From: Aquimarina mycalae
GTDB taxonomy: Bacteria > Bacteroidota > Bacteroidia > Flavobacteriales > Flavobacteriaceae
Length of the DNA stretch: 64,000 nt
Assembly (NCBI RefSeq): GCF_029906345.1
Contig: NZ_JARYGY010000002.1
Location: forward strand, 339,901 to 403,900
Direction: 5' to 3'
Positions 28,921 through 37,619 of this stretch are shown here, one piece after another; within the stretch, counting starts at the first letter, position 1; every line of letters starts with the position of its first letter. The notes below the pieces were generated by a model. It ran no database searches and was not told the DNA's origin. It saw nothing but the letters and a program-made list of their open reading frames with translations. The translations under genes and the position numbers were made by a program.

Positions 28921-30168
28921 CTATTCAATAAAGCCTACTCCTGAAGTATTATTGGTTTGAGAATCTATTAATATAAATGAGCCTGAAGCTTTATTCTTAC
29001 TATAAGAATCAATTGCTAATGGTTTACTTAATTGTATCTGTACTTTTCCTATTTCATTAAGACTTAATGAATTTTTAGCAGTATCTTCTCCTGAAAAATC
29101 TGTTGCCACTGTTCCGCTAATATTTTTTACTTTCGCTAAAATTCTACTACTCCCACTCTGAATAAAATAATTCGTTCCAGGATTTAAATCTCTATTATCC
29201 ATCCAACAAACGGTAGCATTTAATTGCTTTTCTACTCTTGGTTTTTCTGATGACTTCACAATCATATCTCCACGACTTACATTTACATCATCTTCTAATG
29301 TGATCGTACAAGAGCTTCCTCTACCAGCAGTATCAAACTTTTCATCAAAAAAGAAAATCTCTTTTACCTTTGAGCTTGTTAAGGATGGTAAAATGGTTAC
29401 TTCATCACCAATAGAAAGATCTCCTCCATACAATTTACCAGCATATCCTCTAAAATCATGAAATTCATCTTTTTTAGGACGAATCACAGTTTGTATAGGA
29501 AAACGAACTTCTGCCTTTTCATATACATCCTGAGCATCTAATTCTTCTAAATGTTCTAGTAACGTTTGTCCATTATACCAAGGAGTATTCTTAGATTTAT
29601 CAACTACGTTATCTCCTTGTAATGCACTAACTGGAATAAAGGTTATATGCTGTTCTTTATAATCGCTTTTTGCTATTAGTGTTTCAAAATCAGATTTAAT
29701 TTTTTCATATTTCTCTTGAGAAAAATCTACTAAATCCATTTTATTAACAGCTACGATCACATCCTTAACACGTAATAAATTATTGATAAAAAAGTGACGA
29801 TATGTTTGTTCAATTACCCCTTTTCTAGCATCCACCAAAATAATTGATGCTTGAGATGTAGAAGCTCCTGTAACCATGTTTCTGGTATATTCTATATGTC
29901 CAGGAGTATCTGCAATGATATAACTTTTGGTTCTTGTCGAAAAGTAAATATGTGCTACATCAATCGTGATTCCTTGCTCACGTTCTGCTACCAAACCATC
30001 CGTTGCTAAAGAAAAATCCAAGTAATCAAAACCATTGGCTTTACTTCTAGTTTCAATTGCTTCTAATTTATCCGTAGTTAATGACTTTGTATCATACAAA
30101 ATACGCCCAATCAAGGTACTTTTACCATCATCTACACTTCCTGCTGTTGCTATTTTTAGTACGTCCAT
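28921..30168 (-). CDS. cysN: Sulfate adenylyltransferase subunit 1 (GTPase)
   Basis: A 415-residue EF-Tu-like GTPase whose GTP hydrolysis drives APS formation by CysD. Motifs: G1 GSVDDGKSTLIGR, G3 DTPGH and G4 NKMD in the first 200 residues, then two beta-barrel domains. It ends without an APS kinase domain (CysNC fusions are about 200 residues longer). It follows cysD after 120 bp and precedes sulfite reductase by 109 bp on the same strand. Confidence 0.95.
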   Translation of the reverse strand: MDVLKIATAGSVDDGKSTLIGRILYDTKSLTTDKLEAIETRSKANGFDYLDFSLATDGLVAEREQGITIDVAHIYFSTRTKSYIIADTPGHIEYTRNMVTGASTSQASIILVDARKGVIEQTYRHFFINNLLRVKDVIVAVNKMDLVDFSQEKYEKIKSDFETLIAKSDYKEQHITFIPVSALQGDNVVDKSKNTPWYNGQTLLEHLEELDAQDVYEKAEVRFPIQTVIRPKKDEFHDFRGYAGKLYGGDLSIGDEVTILPSLTSSKVKEIFFFDEKFDTAGRGSSCTITLEDDVNVSRGDMIVKSSEKPRVEKQLNATVCWMDNRDLNPGTNYFIQSGSSRILAKVKNISGTVATDFSGEDTAKNSLSLNEIGKVQIQLSKPLAIDSYSKNKASGSFILIDSQTNNTSGVGFIE

Positions 30169-30288
30169 TCCCTTTTTATATTAATCCTTAGGTGGATCTA
30201 GTTTTTTAATTCAAGTTTCTGTTAAGCTATGGATTCCTGTTTACATTGCTACAAGCTCCATATGATTTTCTGGAATTACACAAAGACA

Positions 30289-31227
30289 TTAAAAGTATCC
30301 TTGTTGTTTACGTTTTTCCATGGCAGCTTCAGATCTTTTATCATCTATTCGTGCTCCTCTTTCTGAAATTGTAGATTCTCTAATTTCTGACACTACTTTA
30401 TCTATTGTAATCGCATCAGAAAGCACTGCCGCAGTACAAGACATATCTCCTACTGTACGGAATCTCACTAACCTTTCTTCTACCAACTCATCATCTTCTC
30501 TATGCACCACTTCATCTTCTGCAGACCAAATCATACCGTCTCGAATAAAAGTCTTTCTTTTATGAGCAAAATATATAGAAGGGATTTCAATTTTTTCTTT
30601 TTGGATATAGCTCCACACATCTAATTCTGTCCAATTACTGATCGGAAATACTCGTACATTCTGACCTAGATCAATTTTCCCATTAAGATGATCAAATAAT
30701 TCTGGTCGTTGATTTTTTTCATCCCATTGTCCAAAATCATCTCTAACCGAAAAAATACGTTCTTTAGCTCTGGCTTTTTCTTCATCTCTTCGAGCTCCAC
30801 CAATTGCAGCATCGAATTTAAATTCTTCTAATGCATCTAACAGTGTGGTTGTTTGCAGACTATTACGACTTGCATATTTTCCTTTCTCTTCGATAACTTT
30901 ACCTTGATCAATAGAGTCCTGCACATTACGAACTATTAATTCTACTCCCAATTCTTTGACTAAACGATCTCTAAACTCAATAGTTTCTGGAAAATTATGT
31001 CCCGTATCTATATGCAATAGCGGAAAAGGTATTTTACCTGGATAAAAGGCTTTCTGAGCCAATCTTACCAAAGTTATAGAATCTTTTCCCCCAGAAAAAA
31101 GTAATACTGGTTTCTCAAATTGAGCAGCAACTTCTCTAAAAATGTAAATCGCTTCACTTTCTAAAGGGTTTACTTTCAGCACTTTTGCACTCACAACTTG
31201 TTCTTTTATTTGTTCAATTACTTCCAT
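30289..31227 (-). CDS. cysD: Sulfate adenylyltransferase subunit 2
   Basis: A 312-residue PP-loop ATP pyrophosphatase-type enzyme that adenylates sulfate to APS together with CysN. The PP-loop is LLFSGGKDSITLV; HIDTGHNFPETIEFRD and GARRDEEKARAKERIFS are the family hallmarks. Its C terminus DDKRSEAAMEKRKQQGYF is the usual CysD ending. It lies 50 bp after cysH. Annotation is secure. Confidence 0.96.
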   Translation of the reverse strand: MEVIEQIKEQVVSAKVLKVNPLESEAIYIFREVAAQFEKPVLLFSGGKDSITLVRLAQKAFYPGKIPFPLLHIDTGHNFPETIEFRDRLVKELGVELIVRNVQDSIDQGKVIEEKGKYASRNSLQTTTLLDALEEFKFDAAIGGARRDEEKARAKERIFSVRDDFGQWDEKNQRPELFDHLNGKIDLGQNVRVFPISNWTELDVWSYIQKEKIEIPSIYFAHKRKTFIRDGMIWSAEDEVVHREDDELVEERLVRFRTVGDMSCTAAVLSDAITIDKVVSEIRESTISERGARIDDKRSEAAMEKRKQQGYF

Positions 31228-31277
31228 GTAATTTAGTCTTTTTTTTAATAGTCTTTTAATTTGAATAATAAACTATT

Positions 31278-31904
31278 TTAATTCGTATGTAAACCACATT
31301 CTCTATTACCTAATACTTTTGTAGGATCAAAATACTTAAATTCATTTGGCAAATCGTGCTGCTTTAAATACACATCTAATTCTGCATCACTATAATAATA
31401 AAAAGGACTTACCTTTAAAACTCCATCACTTCCTACACTAAGAATATCTAATGAATCTCTTAAAGCAGTTTGACCCTTTCTAAGATTTGTAAACCATACA
31501 TCTGGTTTAAAATCAGACATCGCTCTTCTAAATGGTTCTAACTTTACTTGTTCCGTAAATTCTTTATGTTTTGGATCTTCTATATCGGGAATCCCCATAA
31601 CTACATCTCTGTGAGCAGATGTCTGCTGAGGCACATATAGCTTAACATTAAGAGATAATACATCAATAACTTCTTGTGCATGCTTATATGTGTTTGGCGT
31701 ATTATATCCAGAGTCACACCATATCACAGGTATATCGGCTAATGACTTAGCACAAACACTAAGAATTGCAGCTTCATAAGGTCTAAAATTAGTTGTAACA
31801 ATTGGAGTTTCCGCATTTAAAACTGCCCATTGTGCGATTTCTAAAGGAGTTTTCTCCTTTAGCACTTTATTTAAATCTTCTATTTCTTTTTCTGTAAATT
31901 TCAT
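31278..31904 (-). CDS. cysH: Phosphoadenylyl-sulfate (PAPS) reductase
   Basis: A 208-residue thioredoxin/glutaredoxin-dependent reductase that releases sulfite from an adenylylated sulfate. The catalytic C-terminal motif ECGLH is present (GNRECGLHTN). The CC and CxxC pairs that bind [4Fe-4S] in APS reductases are absent, so the PAPS-specific form is expected. The ATG at 31904 (MKFTEKEIEDLN) was chosen because it starts 30 bp after the upstream stop and resembles family N termini; ATGs at 31946 and 31961 would overlap the DUF2061 gene. No APS kinase gene (cysC) is in the window. Confidence 0.9.
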   Translation of the reverse strand: MKFTEKEIEDLNKVLKEKTPLEIAQWAVLNAETPIVTTNFRPYEAAILSVCAKSLADIPVIWCDSGYNTPNTYKHAQEVIDVLSLNVKLYVPQQTSAHRDVVMGIPDIEDPKHKEFTEQVKLEPFRRAMSDFKPDVWFTNLRKGQTALRDSLDILSVGSDGVLKVSPFYYYSDAELDVYLKQHDLPNEFKYFDPTKVLGNRECGLHTN

Positions 31905-31933
31905 TCTAGGTTTTTCTTTTTCTAAAACAGCAA

Positions 31934-32200
31934 TTATCTTCCCCATTTTACGCGATTCCAAATTCTTTCATGAAAGAAATACAAAATCATTTTTGTTATA
32001 AAATCAATCGATGCTATAGAAGTTGCTAGTGCTATTTCACCAGTTAACACATAAGAAACTATTAATGTATCCAACGTACCAACTACCCTCCAACTTACGG
32101 CCTTAGCTATACTTCGCAAAGGTTTTTCTGAAGTCTTATCAGTTTCGTACGATGTTTTCTTCGTAGCAACTTTATCTAATATCATTTGATCTACAATCAT
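31934..32200 (-). CDS. DUF2061 small membrane protein
   Basis: An 88-residue protein. After a polar 30-residue N terminus comes RSIAKAVSWRVVGTLDTLIVS, the hallmark of DUF2061, then hydrophobic stretches (VSYVLTGEIALATSIASI and ITKMILYFF) and the ending HERIWNRVKWGR. It probably spans the inner membrane two times. DUF2061 genes often sit in sulfate-assimilation loci; a role in sulfate or sulfur-compound handling has been inferred from this, without proof. It is the first gene of the cysHDN-sulfite reductase run. Confidence 0.88.
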   Translation of the reverse strand: MIVDQMILDKVATKKTSYETDKTSEKPLRSIAKAVSWRVVGTLDTLIVSYVLTGEIALATSIASIDFITKMILYFFHERIWNRVKWGR

Positions 32201-32217
32201 TTTTAAATTTTAAAACC

Positions 32218-32256
32218 TATTATCCTATCGGAATAGTAGATTATTAAACAAATGTA
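32218..32256 (-). promoter_or_regulatory. Candidate promoter and operator of the sulfate-reduction operon
   Basis: TACATTTG at 32249-32256 (minus strand) matches the Bacteroidota -7 consensus TAnnTTTG. Immediately downstream, around the expected start point, lies an imperfect dyad (TATTCC-GATA-GGATA, flanked by CTAC and ATAGG) at 32218-32241. No TTG was found at the -33 position, so the promoter is tentative. The dyad would suit a repressor of the cys genes. Confidence 0.4.
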
Positions 32257-32367
32257 TACATAAAAATCTATTAATAGACGTTAACACCTTGAAAAAATAG
32301 CTAGAAATGAAAGAATTATGATATTATTAATAAAAACCCTAGTAAGTTAGTAGATTATTACATAAAT

Positions 32368-32415
32368 CTAAAAACTCTTAACTATATTTCTATTTCAAGA
32401 GGAATATTAAGAGTT
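32368..32415 (-). terminator. Intrinsic terminator after the met operon
   Basis: On the minus strand AACTCTTA pairs with TAAGAGTT, extended by ATATTCC with GAAATAT across a small bulge, and is followed by TTTTTAG. It lies 54 bp beyond the metZ stop and upstream of the cys promoter, so it should separate the methionine operon from sulfate reduction. Confidence 0.65.
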
Positions 32416-32468
32416 CAAAACACTTAGAACCATACGATTAATAGGAGTTTCTCAACTTTTTTGTTTTA

Positions 32469-33647
32469 TTAAATTGCTTCTAAGGCTTTTTCCAGATCTG
32501 CAATAATATCATCTATATGCTCCAATCCTACAGAACATCTTACCATTCCGTCTGTAATTCCAACCGCTAATTTATCTTCTACAGCAAGTTTGCTATGTGT
32601 AGTAGAAGCTGGATGTGTTACAATGGTCCTGGTATCTCCTAAATTTGCAGAAAGCGAACACATCTGTATATTATCAAAAAACGTTCTACCACCTTGTACT
32701 CCATTTTTCACTTCGAAAGCCACAATATTCCCTCCTAATTTCATTTGTTTTTTAGCCACTTCATATTGAGGATGAGATTTTAAGAACGGATACTTAACCC
32801 AATTCACCTTAGGATGTGACTGCAAATATTCTGCTAATTTATGAGCACTTTGACAATGACGATCTACTCTCACAGCTAATGTTTCTAAACTTTTGGATAA
32901 CACCCAAGCATTAAAAGGAGATAATGCGGGACCTGTATTACGCGAGAATAAATATATTTCTCTAATCAATTCTTTTTTTCCAACAGTCACTCCTCCAAGT
33001 ACACGTCCTTGTCCATCAATTAATTTTGTTGCCGAATGAATCACCAGGTCGGCTCCAAATTTAATAGGATTTTGCAAGTACGGTGTTGCAAAGCAATTAT
33101 CAATAATCAGTAAAAGATTATGTTTTTTTGCAATCTTACCTAACAATTCTAAATCTAAAACATCTACTCCAGGATTGGTTGGAGATTCTGCATAAATGAT
33201 TTTAGTATTAGGCTTAATCAAAGATTCTATTGTAGCAACTTCACTTACTGGAAAATAACTAGTTTCTATATTCCATTTAGGAAAATATTTGGTAAACAAT
33301 GAATGTGTAGAACCAAATACTGATCGTGCAGACACAATATGATCTCCTGCATCTAGTAAGGCTGCAAATGTAGAAAAGACTGCTGCCATTCCTGTTGCAA
33401 ATGCATAACCATCTTCTGCTCCTTCAAGTTTGCAAATTTTATTTACAAATTCTGTAGTATTAGGGTTACTAAATCGACTATATAGATTGCGATCTTTCTC
33501 TTCTGCAAATGCTGCTCTCATCTCTTCTGAATCTTCAAAAACAAATCCCGAAGTGAGATACATTGGAGTAGAGTGTTCTAAAAACTGTGTTTTTTCAGTT
33601 TGCGTTCGAACGGCTTGGGTCTCAAAATTTTGACTATCTAAACTCAT
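32469..33647 (-). CDS. metZ: O-succinylhomoserine sulfhydrylase-like trans-sulfuration enzyme
   Basis: A 392-residue PLP enzyme of the Cys/Met metabolism family. The PLP-lysine segment is HSATKLIDGQGRVLGG; PTNPGVDVLDLELLGKIAKK and YSRFSNPNT are typical for MetZ/MetB. It combines activated homoserine with sulfide to homocysteine (MetZ) or with cysteine to cystathionine (MetB); motifs fit MetZ better. A second sulfhydrylase, MetY, heads the same operon. Its ATG overlaps the osmC stop by 4 bp (33644-33647), and it is the last gene before the terminator. Confidence 0.88.
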   Translation of the reverse strand: MSLDSQNFETQAVRTQTEKTQFLEHSTPMYLTSGFVFEDSEEMRAAFAEEKDRNLYSRFSNPNTTEFVNKICKLEGAEDGYAFATGMAAVFSTFAALLDAGDHIVSARSVFGSTHSLFTKYFPKWNIETSYFPVSEVATIESLIKPNTKIIYAESPTNPGVDVLDLELLGKIAKKHNLLLIIDNCFATPYLQNPIKFGADLVIHSATKLIDGQGRVLGGVTVGKKELIREIYLFSRNTGPALSPFNAWVLSKSLETLAVRVDRHCQSAHKLAEYLQSHPKVNWVKYPFLKSHPQYEVAKKQMKLGGNIVAFEVKNGVQGGRTFFDNIQMCSLSANLGDTRTIVTHPASTTHSKLAVEDKLAVGITDGMVRCSVGLEHIDDIIADLEKALEAI

Positions 33648-34069
33648 ACTTCTTCATTATTAACCACTACTTTATATTTTATAGTAGCCGTTGGCTCTAA
33701 TGTTTTAGACACAGAACAATACTTCTCGAAAGATAATTGAGCTGCTCTTTTTGCTTTTTCTGGAGCTATCTCTCCTTCTAAAAAGACCGTAACCTCAATT
33801 TCCTTAAAAGGTTTAGCTCCGTCTACCTCTACTCTAGAACCATCTACTTCTGCTCTATACGAAGTAATTTCTTGTCTTTGTTTTTTTAGAATAGAAATCA
33901 CATCAATAGCACTGCAACCAGCTACTCCCATAAGCACATATTCCATAGGGCTTGGTGCTAGATCATGTCCTCCTACCTCAGCTTTACTATCTATATGAGT
34001 TACATGTCCTCTTTCGTTCTTTAGTTCGAAATGATAATCGTTATCTATTCTTTTTAGCTGTATTTTCAT
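33644..34069 (-). CDS. OsmC family peroxiredoxin-like protein
   Basis: A 141-residue OsmC/Ohr-fold protein. The two redox cysteines are in GVAGCSAIDV and EKYCSVSKTL, with PSPMEYVLMG between the N-terminal sheet and the central helix. Such proteins reduce organic peroxides or protect thiols. Its location inside the methionine operon, coupled by ATGA to metZ, suggests a task linked to sulfide or thiol metabolism; that is inference. A structured repeat-like element lies between thrA and this gene. Confidence 0.9.
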   Translation of the reverse strand: MKIQLKRIDNDYHFELKNERGHVTHIDSKAEVGGHDLAPSPMEYVLMGVAGCSAIDVISILKKQRQEITSYRAEVDGSRVEVDGAKPFKEIEVTVFLEGEIAPEKAKRAAQLSFEKYCSVSKTLEPTATIKYKVVVNNEEV

Positions 34070-34083
34070 TATATTTTTATTTT

Positions 34084-34192
34084 GGCGTTCTCTGATTTTG
34101 ATCAGAGTCGGGCTTTATGCTATATCTTTTCTGTCTTACTTCTCGACTACGCTCGAAGTGACAAAAAAGGATGCCGCGTCAATCCCTAACGC
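34084..34192 (-). ncRNA. Structured intergenic element, resembling the Flavo-1 RNA / flavobacterial repeat
   Basis: 109 nt between thrA and osmC. Read on the minus strand it starts GCGTTAGGGATTG and ends AACGCC, so the ends pair (GCGTT/AACGC). Internal pairs are GGAT/ATCC, TTTTTTGTC/GACAGAAAAG, a central CACTTCGAG...GAGAAGT arm and a closing CTCTGATTTTGATCAGAG hairpin. The order GCGTTAGGGATTG, GGCATCCTTTTTTG, GATATAGC, AAAGCCCGAC is one I recall from many flavobacterial intergenic regions, and it may be the Flavo-1 motif. The name is from memory and unverified. Confidence 0.5.
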
Positions 34193-34201
34193 AATTAATT
34201 T

Positions 34202-36613
34202 TTATCCTTTTTCGGTTAATCTTAATATATCACCAAAAACACCTCTTGCTGTAACCGCTGCTCCTGCTCCTGCTCCTTGAATTACAATTGGTTGATCTCC
34301 GTATGATTCTGTATATATTTCGAATATAGAGTCGGATCCTTTTACCTGTCCTAACGCACTACTCTCTGGAACAGATACCAATTTCACATCCAAAACACCT
34401 TTTTCTTTAAACAAATCACCATGTAAATCTCCAATATACCTCAACACATGACTAGGGTTTTGTGATGACTTTATGTCTTCGTACACAACATCCAATTCTT
34501 GTAATCTATCCAAAAATTCTTTGGCTTCTCCAGCTCTAAGTGCTTCAGGAATCAAATTATGAATATTGACATCAGCAAATTCATTACTAAGATCTAGTTC
34601 ACGGGCTAAAATTAGTAATTTTCGTCCTACATCGTTACCACATAAATCCTCTCGTGGATCAGGTTCAGTAAATCCTTTATCAATGGCCTCTTTCAATACC
34701 TCACTAAATGGTCTATCTTCTTTAGAAAATGTATTGAACAAATAACTTAAGGACCCTGAAAAAACACCTTTGATTCTAGTGATATTCTCTCCAGATAAAT
34801 GCAACAACCTAATCGTATCTATTAATGGTAAACCAGCCCCAACATTAGTCTCATACAAATATTGCTTTTGATGTTCTTCTAGTTTCACTCTTAATTCTTT
34901 ATAGAAATCAAAACTTAATGTGTTTGCTACCTTGTTTGAGGAAACCAAATCAAATCCATTAGCCACCAAAGTAATATAATTATCCGTAAACTTTGCACTT
35001 GCTGTATTGTCAATAGCGATTAAATTTTCTAAATGATGCTGCTCAGCGAATCGAATTACATCTTGTATTTCGTAGGCATTCCCTTCTTTTATATTTGATC
35101 TCCAAGAAGTATCGATTCCTTTATTGTTTAAAAGTATTTTTTTAGAATTTGCAACTGCAAAAATATTCAGATCAATCCTCTTTCTTTTTTCAATTACTTT
35201 GGCTGATTCTAAAATCTGATCAATCAATGTCCCTCCAACTAAGCCATGGCCAAATACAGCTATATTAATTTTCTTTGCTACACCAAAAATTTCTCCATGA
35301 ATAACATTTAGGGCTTTATGTAGTTGATGCTTATACACAACTAAACTTACATTTTTGCCCGTAACTGTGTTATTAAAAAGCAGTGGGACCACCTGATTCT
35401 TAATCAATGAATTATAGGGTTTATGAAATGTACTTAAATCTTGTCCAATAATAGAAATTACGGAAACATCATTCTCTACAGTAATTGTATTTACATCTCT
35501 TTTATAGAAATCCGCTTCGAACTCTTGTTCTAAAACTTTTTTAGCCTCTACCGCCCTATCTGCTGCTACAACCAATCCAATCCCTCTTTCTGAAGAACCT
35601 TGCGAAATAATACTGACACTTATGTTTTTATATGCCAAAGCTTTAAAAATTCTTGCATCTACACCTACTTTTCCTAAAAGACCTCTTCCTTCTAAATTTA
35701 CCAAAGAAACATTCTCTAAAACAGAAAGCGATTTAATTCCTTTCTTATTTGTCTCGGCTGTAATTAGTGTTCCATTATTCTGATGATCAAAAGTATTTAA
35801 GATACGTAACGGAATATTTTTTTCGATAAGAGGAATAATAGTTTTTGCATGTAAAATATTGGCTCCAAAATATGCCAATTCATTAGCTTCCTTAAAAGAC
35901 AGCTTTTCTATCTTCTTTGCATCTGCCACTAAATCAGGATTTGCGGTATAAATTCCGTTTACATGTGTAAAATTCTGGAGCTCTTCTGCATCTAGGTAAT
36001 TTGCTAATAAAGCAGCGGTATAATTACTACCATTTCTACCTAATGTTGTAGTTTCATTATTGGTATTAGAAGCTATAAATCCAGTTACTATATTGACTGT
36101 GGTTCCATTATATTTTTTAAAATGGTTTACAACATTCTCTTTAGATAATGTATCCAGTGGTTGAGCCTCGCCAAATTTACCATCTGTTTTTATTAACTCC
36201 CTACTATCAGTATAATTAGCATTGATTCCTTTCCCTTTAAGAATATGCGTTAATAATTTAGCCGAAATAACTTCTCCTTGCGACAGTACTTGATCTTTTA
36301 TTCTTTTACTATAATCTCCCAGCAACGAAACTCCTTCAAACAACTTATCTAACGTCTCAAACTCTTTATCCACATTAAAATTTTCATAATCAGCAATTTG
36401 ATATTTCTTAAAAGTTTCTAATTCTTCTACGTAACACTGACTATTTGCTGCTTTATTCAATATCGTTTCTAATTCATCCGTTGTTTTGCCTCTAGCAGAA
36501 AGTACCACAGTAATTAATTCACCATTATTGACTTTACTTTCTATAATATCGATCACTTTATGAATACCTTTACCATTCGCTAGTGATTTTCCTCCAAATT
36601 TTAAAACCTTCAT
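34202..36613 (-). CDS. thrA: Bifunctional aspartate kinase / homoserine dehydrogenase
   Basis: An 803-residue fusion. Residues 1-290 form the aspartate kinase (KVLKFGGKSLANGKG, GRNGSNYTAALLA), about 300-450 carry ACT-type regulatory repeats, and 465-803 form the homoserine dehydrogenase (NAD motif FGHGLVGGTLI; GVFSGSLSYLFN; DPREDLCGNDVGRKLLILAREL). The start at 36613 was chosen over one 24 bp upstream because MKVLKFGG is the family N terminus. It supplies homoserine to MetX, encoded 13 bp upstream. SAM-I control of the operon implies dedication to methionine, though threonine also derives from it. Confidence 0.95.
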   Translation of the reverse strand: MKVLKFGGKSLANGKGIHKVIDIIESKVNNGELITVVLSARGKTTDELETILNKAANSQCYVEELETFKKYQIADYENFNVDKEFETLDKLFEGVSLLGDYSKRIKDQVLSQGEVISAKLLTHILKGKGINANYTDSRELIKTDGKFGEAQPLDTLSKENVVNHFKKYNGTTVNIVTGFIASNTNNETTTLGRNGSNYTAALLANYLDAEELQNFTHVNGIYTANPDLVADAKKIEKLSFKEANELAYFGANILHAKTIIPLIEKNIPLRILNTFDHQNNGTLITAETNKKGIKSLSVLENVSLVNLEGRGLLGKVGVDARIFKALAYKNISVSIISQGSSERGIGLVVAADRAVEAKKVLEQEFEADFYKRDVNTITVENDVSVISIIGQDLSTFHKPYNSLIKNQVVPLLFNNTVTGKNVSLVVYKHQLHKALNVIHGEIFGVAKKINIAVFGHGLVGGTLIDQILESAKVIEKRKRIDLNIFAVANSKKILLNNKGIDTSWRSNIKEGNAYEIQDVIRFAEQHHLENLIAIDNTASAKFTDNYITLVANGFDLVSSNKVANTLSFDFYKELRVKLEEHQKQYLYETNVGAGLPLIDTIRLLHLSGENITRIKGVFSGSLSYLFNTFSKEDRPFSEVLKEAIDKGFTEPDPREDLCGNDVGRKLLILARELDLSNEFADVNIHNLIPEALRAGEAKEFLDRLQELDVVYEDIKSSQNPSHVLRYIGDLHGDLFKEKGVLDVKLVSVPESSALGQVKGSDSIFEIYTESYGDQPIVIQGAGAGAAVTARGVFGDILRLTEKG

Positions 36614-36626
36614 CTTAATACAATTT

Positions 36627-37589
36627 TTAAAACACATCTTTTAATAACTCAGCTAATTGATCAAACTCTATCAGAAAGGCATCATGCCCATGAACAGAAT
36701 CAATAATCTTGTGAGTTACATTTTGTTTTACTTTCAATAATTCTTTATACGTAATTTCATCCTCTGCGGCTGTAAAAAATCCATCAGAATTCACACTAAT
36801 TATATGAATATTTGATTCTATAGTTGATGCTACATCTTTAAAGCTTCTCTCCCCTTTAGTGATATCAATATTTGCCAAAATATGATTCAATCCTTTATAT
36901 GCAGAAAGGGTAAATCGGTCGTTCAGTTTTTTTCCATGATGAAATAACCAACTTTCCATGTTGTACATGCCTTTCTCTGCATTATAACTTCTATCAAATT
37001 TTTGTTTGAACGATTCCGGAGATCTATAAATTAACATTGCGTGCAATCTTGCATCATGAACAGGGTTATTAGAATTTAACAAAATCTGTTCCTGTATCAA
37101 ACAATTTGCCTTCAACCAGTCAGTAGATTTCCAATCGGTCGCTACAGGAATCAAATGCTCTATTAATCCAGGTTCTAATGCTGCAAGCTCCCATGCTATT
37201 CCTCCTCCTACAGATCCTCCAATAGCAGCATACAGACTCTTAATATTTAATTGTTCTACAGCTTTTCCAAAAATTCCCGCTATATCTCTAGCATTAAAAA
37301 TCTTGTAATCAGAAAATAAATTACTGTTATTTATATCATATCCATTTCCTGGAATATTGAATGACAATACTGTATACTTATCTGTATTAATACATTTGCC
37401 TTTACCAATCAGACCATTCCACCAACCATCTTCACCACAGACATTAGAATTCCCTGTAAGTGCATGATTAACTAAAACAACTGGTGCCGTATGTAATTCT
37501 TTACCAAAAGTTTCATAGGTCAACATTAAGGAACTTAGATGTTTTCCTTTTGATGTTTTATAATTTGATATTTCGACTTCCTGAAGCAT
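36627..37589 (-). CDS. metX: Homoserine O-acetyltransferase
   Basis: A 320-residue alpha/beta hydrolase that transfers acetyl from acetyl-CoA to homoserine. The triad is visible: nucleophile Ser in GGSVGGGIAWELA, Asp in SVNSDGFFT and His in SVHGHDAFLIEF. NHALTGNSNVCGEDGWW and NIPGNGYD fit the family. It is somewhat shorter than the usual 350-380 residues, mainly in the lid region. It is the second gene of the met operon, and its product feeds MetY and MetZ. Succinyl specificity is not excluded. Confidence 0.92.
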   Translation of the reverse strand: MLQEVEISNYKTSKGKHLSSLMLTYETFGKELHTAPVVLVNHALTGNSNVCGEDGWWNGLIGKGKCINTDKYTVLSFNIPGNGYDINNSNLFSDYKIFNARDIAGIFGKAVEQLNIKSLYAAIGGSVGGGIAWELAALEPGLIEHLIPVATDWKSTDWLKANCLIQEQILLNSNNPVHDARLHAMLIYRSPESFKQKFDRSYNAEKGMYNMESWLFHHGKKLNDRFTLSAYKGLNHILANIDITKGERSFKDVASTIESNIHIISVNSDGFFTAAEDEITYKELLKVKQNVTHKIIDSVHGHDAFLIEFDQLAELLKDVF

Positions 37590-37619
37590 ATATTCCTATC
37601 TAAGAGAGAAAATTCTTTA

